Below are positions 25,557 through 32,910 of a stretch of 64,000 nucleotides of DNA, piece after piece; position 1 is the stretch's first letter, and every line of letters begins with the position of its first letter. The DNA is from Methanoculleus bourgensis MS2 (GTDB taxonomy: Archaea > Halobacteriota > Methanomicrobia > Methanomicrobiales > Methanoculleaceae). Made by a program: the position numbers and the translations under genes. The notes below the pieces were generated by a model. It was not told the DNA's origin. It saw only the letters and a list, made by a program, of their open reading frames with translations, and ran no database searches. Location: assembly GCF_000304355.2 (NCBI RefSeq), contig NC_018227.2, positions 620,001 to 684,000 on the forward strand. Direction: 5' to 3'.

Positions 25557-26051
25557 TCACCGGCTCACCAGCGCCGGCAGCCTCCCACCGTGCGCTTTTC
25601 GGTACCGCTCTTTCAAAGCCTCTTCGGCAGTTCCAGGATGATCATCGACGATCATCCACCCGTACTGCAGCTCCCACCCGGAGGAGAGGAGCGCCCATAC
25701 TGGATACTGGGCGGTGTGGCGTCTGGAGAACTCCAGGTACCGGCCTTTGAGGGTATTTTTACTTCCGGCATACGTCCCCGCCGACCCGATGTAGATCGTC
25801 GGGCAGTCACCTATCGCCAGGAGCCGGTCAAACCGGCTGCAAAGAAACCGGCCTGCCACGTCCCAGCCGATTGACCCGGCCAGACCGATGGCCTTCTCGT
25901 GGACCTCTCCGACTGGAGTTCCGCGTTGGTGAATCCGGATGACGTAAACCCCCTTTCGCTTCGGCGGTTTTGCGTCCTGAAACCGCGTGAACTCAAACGC
26001 ATCGAAGAGGCCGTTGCAGCAGTTGTCTTCCAGCGAAGATCCTTTCACCAT
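25557..26051 (-). CDS. GIY-YIG-like nuclease domain protein
   Basis: 164 residues. The elements GVYVIRI and TIYIGSAG are spaced as in the GIY-YIG fold, followed by LKGRYLEFSRR with the expected Arg and an AEEALKERY helix with the acidic residue. It starts at ATG 26051, 10 bp after the PLD-like gene, so the two form an operon. Probably a DNA nuclease or a nicking enzyme of defence or repair; substrate unknown. Confidence 0.65.
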   Translation of the reverse strand: MVKGSSLEDNCCNGLFDAFEFTRFQDAKPPKRKGVYVIRIHQRGTPVGEVHEKAIGLAGSIGWDVAGRFLCSRFDRLLAIGDCPTIYIGSAGTYAGSKNTLKGRYLEFSRRHTAQYPVWALLSSGWELQYGWMIVDDHPGTAEEALKERYRKAHGGRLPALVSR

Positions 26052-26061
26052 GGTCTGGCCG

Positions 26062-26832
26062 TCACCGGTAGTAAGTCTTGTAGCAGTCATTGCAGACTGG
26101 CCGGATTTTTGTCGTCGTATGCTTGGTCCCGCACTTATGACAGACCTTCTCCTTGTAGTCTGGGTTGTTGAAGCGGGCCCAGGAAGCAAAGCACTTCGGG
26201 CAGTACGGCTTCTCCGGGTTATAATCGATCGTCGCTCCGCACCGGATGCAGTACGCAGCCTCTCCCAATACTGAATCCACGACCTTCTCAAACAACCTTT
26301 TCTTCGGAGGGACTTTCAGTTTCGGCGATATGGTCCTGATGGGTTTTCTCGGCTTATAGGTCCGTTGATTCGCGGTGACTGCAACAGCCGTCTGGTTGTT
26401 GTTCTCCGGGCTGCTTGCCTGAAGGATCCTTTCAACCTCTTCGAGGGTCTGGATGTAGAGATCGGGGTCGGTCTCCCGGGAGAACCAGACGCCCATCTCC
26501 CAGTTGTTGCTCTGCGAGTGCTCGTAGAGGTTCATCGAGGTGATGATGCCGAACAGTTCGTTGATGTAGCATTTGGCGTGGAGGTCGTTGCACTTGTAGA
26601 GTTGAGCGCTCTGCAATTGTTTGAAAAATGTCAGGTCCTCCGGTTTAGGGTTCGTGTCGCTCCGGTAGACGATGTCGATGGGGACCTTTTTGTCGTCAAT
26701 GCTCTGGAGGTATTTCTTGTTGTGTGGGGCCAGGCTGATGTAGGGAGAGACGATGAAGATCTGTTCCTCAGCGCTCTTGATGATCTCGATGAATGCTGCA
26801 CTTACTTTCGGTGCGTCGAGGAAATCTGCCAT
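26062..26832 (-). CDS. Phospholipase-D-like nuclease with C-terminal zinc ribbons
   Basis: 256 residues. Residues 1-135 form a single PLD domain with an HxK motif (DLHAKCYINELFG) followed by SMNL, so it should dimerise to form a two-HxK active site. Residues about 195-256 carry four Cys pairs (CIRCG, CPKC, CHKCG, CNDC), giving two zinc ribbons likely to contact nucleic acid. It is the first gene of the pair with GIY-YIG. The start codon lies in a potential hairpin. Confidence 0.82.
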   Translation of the reverse strand: MADFLDAPKVSAAFIEIIKSAEEQIFIVSPYISLAPHNKKYLQSIDDKKVPIDIVYRSDTNPKPEDLTFFKQLQSAQLYKCNDLHAKCYINELFGIITSMNLYEHSQSNNWEMGVWFSRETDPDLYIQTLEEVERILQASSPENNNQTAVAVTANQRTYKPRKPIRTISPKLKVPPKKRLFEKVVDSVLGEAAYCIRCGATIDYNPEKPYCPKCFASWARFNNPDYKEKVCHKCGTKHTTTKIRPVCNDCYKTYYR

Positions 26833-26849
26833 TAGATTGCTCCTAATGG
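26829..26849 (-). promoter_or_regulatory. Inverted repeat covering the PLD start codon and ribosome site
   Basis: In the mRNA direction CCATTAG is followed 7 bases later by CTAATGG, a perfect 7-bp stem that includes the ATG. The ribosome-site-like AGGAG overlaps the stem and loop. Closed, it would hide the start. A TATA-like TATAGTATA lies just upstream (about 26850-26860). Confidence 0.45.
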
Positions 26850-27012
26850 TATACTATACGGTGGGGCGGCGAAAAAGATTCTTATATGTCTCGGTTGCTC
26901 CGGATCATTGATACTAAACTAATGTGAGGCACCAGGAGACTGAATCGGGCGAAACAACAAACTGATCGCGGAAATCCTGGTGATCTCCGATCTGGGAGGC
27001 GGAATGAATTCA

Positions 27013-27019
27013 TTTATAT
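27013..27019 (+). promoter_or_regulatory. TATA box of the yhaO-like gene
   Basis: TTTATAT, 24 bp before the ATG at 27043 with no ribosome site between, which predicts a leaderless transcript. Confidence 0.5.
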
Positions 27020-27042
27020 CAACCCCTGATAAATAGTCCCAT

Positions 27043-28335
27043 ATGCCTCCCCCGTCCCAAATCGCTTTCCGCCCCTTTCGCTTTGTGCATACCGCTGATC
27101 TCCACCTTGGAAGCCGGGTCATGAGCCTCCCCGGGGCAGATCAGAAAATTTCTGCTGATCTGGCCGATGCAACCTACGGTGCCTGGAGGGAGATAATAGA
27201 CCTCTGTATAAGGGAAGCAGTCGACTTCCTGCTGGTCGCAGGTGACGTCTACGACAGCGCAGACAAGAACATCCGGGCACAACTCCAGTTCAAAGAAGGG
27301 CTTAAACGACTCGGCGAGAATGGCATCGCCGCATACATCGTCCGTGGCAATCACGACCCGGATGATGCATGGTCACGATCGATCGCGATGCCGGAGAATG
27401 CCTTCATCTTCTCATCTAAAGAACCGGAGGTCGTCATCCATCGCGACCAGGAAGGGCGACCTCTTGCGGCAATCGCAGGGATGAGTTTTGCGACAGCCTA
27501 TATCCGCGATAATCTTGCGGAGCAGTTCCCTCAACGTGAGGAGGAATGGCCCTACACGATAGGCCTTCTCCACTGTAGCGTTGGAGGAGCCCGGGGCCAT
27601 GAACCGTATGCTCCGTGCAGTATCCAGGACCTCAGGCAATGTGGTTATGACTACTGGGCGTTGGGCCATATCCATCAGCCCACAGTCCTTGATTCTGGAG
27701 ATCCACACATTGTCTATGCCGGCAACCCGCAGGGACGTGATATGGGAGAGACCGGCGAGCGTGGGTGTCGTCTCGTGACGGTCGGTGCTGATGGTGCCGT
27801 CGAGGTTGAAGATGTCAGGACCTGCGGGCATCTCTGGAAAGAGATCGAGATTGATGTCAGCGGTTCTGAAGACCTCGGAATCCTTGAGGAAGAGATCCGA
27901 AGGAATCTTGCTATGGTTTCCGAAGAAGAGGGAGTTTCTGTCGTTGGCCGGCTTATCCTCGCCGGTGCGACGACACTTCACCGTGAACTCGTAGCGAAGG
28001 GGGGGATCGCTGCACTCGAAGATAGACTCATTGAAGATCCACCGGCCGGCCGATACCCATTCTATCCTGAACGGATCGTATGCCGGACGGTCCCTGTCAT
28101 CGACCGTGATGCGGCCCTTGCCCGCGACGACATCCTCGGAGAGATCTGCAGACAGAGCGATCTGGCGATATCCAGCGAGGACGGGCGAAGCCGCCTGAGA
28201 GAAGAGATATCCTCTCTTTATCAGTCATATGCCCAGGTATACACAAGTGGGCTGGATGACGAGGAGTTCGATGCCATCATCCGTGAAGCTGAGGGTCTGC
28301 TTCTCTCCCAACTCTCTGAAGGAGGGGAAGAATGA
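27043..28335 (+). CDS. YhaO/SbcD/Mre11-like DNA exonuclease
   Basis: 430 residues. All metallophosphoesterase motifs are visible: HTADLHLGS, VAGDVYDSAD, VRGNHDPDD, GLLHCSV and WALGHIH. The C-terminal capping part is diverged. With the next gene it should form a SbcCD/Rad50-Mre11-like complex that trims DNA ends or hairpins. Its TGA overlaps the next ATG (ATGA). The following gene is of YhaN type, so this is best called the YhaO partner rather than canonical Mre11. Confidence 0.92.
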   Translation: MPPPSQIAFRPFRFVHTADLHLGSRVMSLPGADQKISADLADATYGAWREIIDLCIREAVDFLLVAGDVYDSADKNIRAQLQFKEGLKRLGENGIAAYIVRGNHDPDDAWSRSIAMPENAFIFSSKEPEVVIHRDQEGRPLAAIAGMSFATAYIRDNLAEQFPQREEEWPYTIGLLHCSVGGARGHEPYAPCSIQDLRQCGYDYWALGHIHQPTVLDSGDPHIVYAGNPQGRDMGETGERGCRLVTVGADGAVEVEDVRTCGHLWKEIEIDVSGSEDLGILEEEIRRNLAMVSEEEGVSVVGRLILAGATTLHRELVAKGGIAALEDRLIEDPPAGRYPFYPERIVCRTVPVIDRDAALARDDILGEICRQSDLAISSEDGRSRLREEISSLYQSYAQVYTSGLDDEEFDAIIREAEGLLLSQLSEGGEE

Positions 28336-31300
28336 AGATCAGATCGCTCTATATCGATGGTTTTGGGAAATTCCACGACTGGAAGCCGTCCACCGGGTTC
28401 GGCGAAGGCCTGACAGCGATCGTCGGTCCGAATGAGGCAGGAAAGACAACTTTGCTCGCCTTCATCCGCCGGATGCTCTACGGATTTCCGGACGGGAGGA
28501 AGAACCTGAACCATTACCCTCCTGTCAACGGCGGGAAGATCGGTGGCAGGCTGGAGGTCCTGGGAGAGGACGGCCGGGAGTACATCCTCTCCCGTAACGG
28601 GGTCCGGGGCAACCCCTCTCTCACCTATGCCGACGGCACCGTTGCGAGAGGGCTAAAACCCCTGTCCCTGCTGGGTCCATGTGATCAGGTTTTTTATGAG
28701 AACGTCTGTGCAATCGGACTCAATGAGTTGCAGGAGATCTCGACACTCAGGAGAGATGAGATCAGAGATCGGCTGGCTGCTGCAGGTGCCGGGAATCTCC
28801 CTATCCGGGAGGTTGCAACCTCGCTTCAGAAATCTGCAGATGAGATTTATGTGGTGAGGGGGAAGAAGAAAAAGATCAATGACCTGATCTCAGACCTGAA
28901 AGACGTCGAGGGGAAGATCCGCGATGTGAAGAAGAGGCAGGGGGAATACGATGAGATCAACGGGGCAATCGCCCGGGAGAGCGAGTCTGTTGGATTGGTG
29001 GAGGAGAGGCAGAAGGCTGTCGACGAAGAGATCGCCTACCTCAAAGCGCTTGGGCAGGCATGGGAGGTGTATGTCAAGCGGGAAGAAGCACGTGACGCTC
29101 TTCAGGAAATCCCCAATATCGAGCCATATCCAGCCGATGCACTTGAGAAACTCAGCCGGATAGAGGCTGACGTCCAGAGGCTTGAAGTGGAGTATGGAGA
29201 TCTGACTGAAAAGCACAGCCATACAGAAGAGGAGTTTGAACGCTGCGTGGTCAGGGAAGAGGTCCTTGGTCAGGCTGACGCCATACACGCACTCGAACGG
29301 AAGATTGAGCAGTATCGGACCCGGGTGAACGATCTCAAGACCGCTCAACTGGAGGGTGAACAGCAGCGGGCGAATCTTGCCTCGATGCTGAAGGCTCTTG
29401 GGGGAGACTGGGATGAGGAGCGTATCACCAGGTTCGACATCTCGGTTCCCGCCAAGGATGATGCTAAACAGCTCCGCGATCGCCTCGCAAAGACTGCAAA
29501 CGATTGTGCCGTGCAACAGTCCCGGCTCGAGGTGGCGGAGACGGAGGCAGGAGAGAGGAAGGGGAGTCTCAGGGACTTGCAGAGACGTCGGGATGATATC
29601 GGGGATGTCGCAGACCCGGGCACTGCCCGAGAACGACTCGGTCTCTCCCGTGAAATGTTGAGTGAGATTCAGCATGTGCAGGAACTTGAGACGCGGCTTT
29701 TCTCAGTCCGGCAGGAAGAGGCGAGAACCGCGGAGATCAAAGCATCAATCTACTCTGTCCGGGCGATTCCCTCATGGCCGGGTATCCTGGTTGCGCTCTC
29801 GGCCCTCCTCATCTTTGTGTGGGGTTCTCTTACCGGGACACTCGAGATTGCCGGGATCATCGCCTTTATCCTGCTCGTTGCTGCAGCCGGTATCTTCCTT
29901 GCCGGGAGAAAGGCGGGTGAAGAGAGTAATATAGTGGATGCCGCTCATCATGAAGGAGAGGGAGAGACGCTCGCTCTCCAGCGAAGAGAGATTGAGCACG
30001 AGCGTTCCAGGAGGGAAGAGAAGATACGGTCCTGCGCGGCATCGCTTGGGTGTGATTCCCTCCCCACGCGGACGGCCGTCGAGGCTCTCGTCCACGCACA
30101 CGAAGATGCTGTCAGGGAGGCAGATAGGGCATCCGACCTCGATAAGGAGATTGATCGTGCACAGGACCTCTCTGGCAGCGCAGATGCATCGCTGAATAAG
30201 GCACAGGAGATGATGGATGCTGCCCTCTCTGAACGTGAAGATGCTCAGGCTGCATGGAGACGATGGTGTCGGGAACGGGATCTTCCTGAAACGATGAATC
30301 CTGACCTCATCTCAGATCTCATCGCCGATATCAGGCAGGCTGCCGGCCTGTATGTACAGGTTGGAGCGACGAGAAAGAGGCAAGAAGAACTATCTGAGGA
30401 GGTTCGATCTTTTGAAGAGGAGATCGCCGCCGTCGCCAATGCCTGCAACGAATCTCTGAGCGGTTCTCCTGATGTTGTACTGGAGGGACTTATCCGGATG
30501 CTTCGTGATGAGGAAGAGGCAAAGAGAAGATACAATACGCTCTCCAATCGGCTGAATGAGGAGAGGGAGGCACTCCAAAGGATTTCTGCTCAGTATGACG
30601 CAGTAAAAGCGCGTCTCGATGCCATGCTGAAGGAGCGTGGTGTAGAGACGCCGGAGGAGTACCGTGAGTTCGAGCGTCTGTCACGTGAGAGGCAGAGGCT
30701 TAGGGGGAGCATCCAGGATGCTGAATCTGCGATCAGGAGGATCAGCGGGGAAGAGCGCTACCATGACTTCATCATGGCGCTACAGGAGTATGATCCCGTC
30801 CTGATGCAGGTCCGTCTTCAGGAGAGGGAGAACGAACTTCGGGAGATCCGTGGTACAATCAAGGATGCCCACCAGAAAATCGGAACGTTTAAAGAGCGGC
30901 TCTCCGGGATCGAGGGTGACAATGAACTCACCCCCCTCCTCTCTCGTGAGGCTGCATTAAAGGAAGAGGTCAGTCAGGTTTCCCGCCAGTGGGCGGTCTA
31001 TACCGCGGCGTCCAGTCTCCTTGAGATGGCGGTGGAGACCTTCGAACGGGAGCGTCAGCCCGAGATCCTCCGGGAAGCTCAATCGTTCTTTACCCGGATC
31101 ACCGGTGGAAGGTATACCCGGGTGGTCAAGCCGTTTGACGGGTCTGAGCCCTATGTCGAGGAGGTGACAGGTGCCCAGAAGAAGATTGACGAACTCTCCC
31201 GGGGGACTGCCGAACAACTTTACCTTGCACTGCGGTTTGGGTACATCCGCGACTATGCAGCCTCGTCCCTTCCGGTGCCGGTCATTTTTGATGATATACT

Positions 31301-31460
31301 CGTCAATTTCGATCCGGAACGCCGGAAAAATGCCTGTCAGGCGATCGCGAACCTCGCAGAGACATGCCAGGTCCTCTATTTCACCTGCCACCCGCAGACG
31401 GTCGGGGACCTGACCGGGGCGGTGCCCGACGCGGTGGTGATGGATATCTCCGGGGCGTGA
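28332..31460 (+). CDS. YhaN-like SMC/Rad50-type ATPase with a membrane hairpin
   Basis: 1042 residues. Walker A GPNEAGKTT near residue 35 and Walker B VIFDDILVNFD near 980 flank long coiled coils. Instead of a Rad50 zinc hook (CxxC), the centre (about 478-525) has two hydrophobic helices (WPGILVALSALLIFVWG and AGIIAFILLVAAAGIFLAG), as in bacterial YhaN. The ATPase would therefore be tethered to the membrane. It partners the exonuclease encoded just upstream with a 4-bp overlap. The pair sits at the edge of the defence island. Confidence 0.9.
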   Translation: MKIRSLYIDGFGKFHDWKPSTGFGEGLTAIVGPNEAGKTTLLAFIRRMLYGFPDGRKNLNHYPPVNGGKIGGRLEVLGEDGREYILSRNGVRGNPSLTYADGTVARGLKPLSLLGPCDQVFYENVCAIGLNELQEISTLRRDEIRDRLAAAGAGNLPIREVATSLQKSADEIYVVRGKKKKINDLISDLKDVEGKIRDVKKRQGEYDEINGAIARESESVGLVEERQKAVDEEIAYLKALGQAWEVYVKREEARDALQEIPNIEPYPADALEKLSRIEADVQRLEVEYGDLTEKHSHTEEEFERCVVREEVLGQADAIHALERKIEQYRTRVNDLKTAQLEGEQQRANLASMLKALGGDWDEERITRFDISVPAKDDAKQLRDRLAKTANDCAVQQSRLEVAETEAGERKGSLRDLQRRRDDIGDVADPGTARERLGLSREMLSEIQHVQELETRLFSVRQEEARTAEIKASIYSVRAIPSWPGILVALSALLIFVWGSLTGTLEIAGIIAFILLVAAAGIFLAGRKAGEESNIVDAAHHEGEGETLALQRREIEHERSRREEKIRSCAASLGCDSLPTRTAVEALVHAHEDAVREADRASDLDKEIDRAQDLSGSADASLNKAQEMMDAALSEREDAQAAWRRWCRERDLPETMNPDLISDLIADIRQAAGLYVQVGATRKRQEELSEEVRSFEEEIAAVANACNESLSGSPDVVLEGLIRMLRDEEEAKRRYNTLSNRLNEEREALQRISAQYDAVKARLDAMLKERGVETPEEYREFERLSRERQRLRGSIQDAESAIRRISGEERYHDFIMALQEYDPVLMQVRLQERENELREIRGTIKDAHQKIGTFKERLSGIEGDNELTPLLSREAALKEEVSQVSRQWAVYTAASSLLEMAVETFERERQPEILREAQSFFTRITGGRYTRVVKPFDGSEPYVEEVTGAQKKIDELSRGTAEQLYLALRFGYIRDYAASSLPVPVIFDDILVNFDPERRKNACQAIANLAETCQVLYFTCHPQTVGDLTGAVPDAVVMDISGA

Positions 31461-31513
31461 GGGGATCGCCGCCTCGTCTCGTGCGGGGCAATCCCGGTCG
31501 AGTCCCTGAATGA

Positions 31514-31663
31514 CCTCAGGAGTATCAGCAACTCAATAGCGCGAAAAAGGCGACCGCGACACGGGATCTTAAGGCGATGGTTCAAATCGGCATTCTCCGC
31601 AAAGAGGGAACGACCGGGCCTGGCGTGCGTTACTCGTTGACGTACGTAGTGAGAGAGGGATAG
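31514..31663 (+). pseudogene. C-terminal winged-helix remnant of an AAA_4/Fic-type regulator
   Basis: About 49 codons from a TGA at 31511 to TAG at 31661-31663. The pattern (LNSAKKATATRDLKAMV, then QIGILRKEGTTGPGVRYSL) is the winged helix found at the C terminus of AAA_4 (RecG-like) or Fic proteins. The rest is absent. A short direct-repeat array follows 26 bp later, as at the 22.6-kb remnant. The surrounding gap 31461-31914 holds no other gene. Confidence 0.6.
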
Positions 31664-31689
31664 CAAGGGGAACCAATAACCGGACTACA

Positions 31690-31729
31690 ATGGGATCAAT
31701 GGGATCACGATGGGATCAGAATGGGATCA
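31690..31729. repeat. Short direct-repeat array ATGGGATCA (four units)
   Basis: ATGGGATCA at 31690, 31699, 31710 and 31721; spacing 9, 11 and 11 bp. A fifth ATGGGATCA is at about 31806. It lies just downstream of the winged-helix remnant and has the same 11-bp period as the 23.4-kb array, with a different sequence. Confidence 0.7.
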
Positions 31730-31914
31730 TGATGCCGGCCCCGAATATGTTCAAACGAACTCAGCGCGCCGAATACGCAAAATTTCCCCTTTCCGCCATT
31801 GTATGATGGGATCATGACCCCCATCGATCACAGCCGCCGTCTCGGTACCGTAGCAGAGAGACCCCCGCTCCTCCGGCCCCGGTTGACGGTCTTCATTCCC
31901 GAGAAGTCCGGGGC

Positions 31915-32343
31915 TTACTCTTTCAGGTACCGTCCCCCGACCGGCACAAACCGCTCCGGCTTCTTCACCGTATCGTATTTTTGGACATCCTCGAGTTCGA
32001 GGGCCATCCAGGGCCGCTTCCGGGGCGCCTCCTTCCTGACCCGGACCCCCTGCCACCGTTCCTGGTTCTCGACATAGGCTTTTGCCTCCTCTTTTGTCAG
32101 GAAGATCGCGTCGCCGAAGGTCTCGAAGAACGCGAGGGGGTCGTCGTCGATGACGATCCGCTTGATGGTGGCCTCCCCGACGTAGCCGGTGTCTTCGTGA
32201 GACTGGTAGAAGACGAGTTTCATGCCCGGCTTGAGTTCTTTGAAGACGGTGGCGGGCTTGATGAAGACGGTTTTGCCTTCGGCAAAGAACCGGGGCATGA
32301 GGTGTTTCGGGACCGGGAAGGTGACACCGGTGATAGTGCTCAT
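31915..32343 (-). CDS. DUF365 family (PUA-like) protein
   Basis: 142 residues. The pattern VFIKPATVFKELKPGMKLVFYQSHEDTGY (interrupted by variable residues) and YVGEATIKRI is typical of archaeal DUF365, a PUA/ASCH-like fold likely to bind RNA or a modified base. A GAGGAAG ribosome site precedes the ATG, and it lies 13 bp after the EVE gene, with which it is probably co-transcribed. Biochemical role unknown. Confidence 0.75.
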   Translation of the reverse strand: MSTITGVTFPVPKHLMPRFFAEGKTVFIKPATVFKELKPGMKLVFYQSHEDTGYVGEATIKRIVIDDDPLAFFETFGDAIFLTKEEAKAYVENQERWQGVRVRKEAPRKRPWMALELEDVQKYDTVKKPERFVPVGGRYLKE

Positions 32344-32356
32344 GGTTCTTCCTCTG

Positions 32357-32800
32357 TTATCGCTGGTTCATTATCAGCTGGTAGTCTTCTTCGGGGATGA
32401 TCCGCATTGCCTGGCCCCGAATGTGCCCGGACCACTGTGTCTTGTTGGTGATGAATTTCAATTCCGATATAAGTGGTTTGAATTCGATCGGAGGATCGAA
32501 GATCTTGATGGGTCTGAGCTTGATCCGGAGCGGGAATACTTCGGCTCCGAGTTTCGGGGGTGCGGTGAAGATTGGCTTTGTGTCTTCATAGACTTCTGAG
32601 GTGATCTCGAAACACCCAGTGATCGCCGGCGGAAGCGTGGTATCCCTATCGATCACCTGCTGCCCGACATAGACGAGAAGAGTGTCACCGGGTTTCGTCT
32701 TACTGATTGTATTGATGTGCCGTTTGGGAACTCCCCAGATATGGTTCTTTATTACAACCTTTGAATTGTCCCGGTTGGATATTGCAAGCCAGTGCTCCAT
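32357..32800 (-). CDS. EVE-domain protein
   Basis: 147 residues. It opens with HWLAISNRDNSKV and has WGVPKRHINTISKTKPGDTLLVYV, the EVE/PUA-like pattern, and ends QAMRIIPEEDYQLIM. EVE domains recognise modified bases in RNA or DNA and are common in restriction systems. It faces the SNF2 helicase operon divergently (110 bp apart), so it may belong to the defence island. Confidence 0.8.
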   Translation of the reverse strand: MEHWLAISNRDNSKVVIKNHIWGVPKRHINTISKTKPGDTLLVYVGQQVIDRDTTLPPAITGCFEITSEVYEDTKPIFTAPPKLGAEVFPLRIKLRPIKIFDPPIEFKPLISELKFITNKTQWSGHIRGQAMRIIPEEDYQLIMNQR

Positions 32801-32910
32801 AAGAGTCCCTTTGCCTTCATGGGATAAAAGAGAATTGCTTATGGTGTTTCGAAAAAGATTGTTCCTCTAACTCTGATTGCCCCTTTGAGGCATCCCAAAC
32901 TGGTGAGCAT

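Noticed and set aside
28332-31460. Canonical Rad50 with zinc hook
   Set aside because: No CxxC in the centre; two hydrophobic helices are there instead.
31579-31600. tRNA gene (T-loop-like GGTTCAAATC)
   Set aside because: The flanks do not form a T stem, acceptor stem or anticodon arm; the sequence is part of the winged-helix coding remnant.
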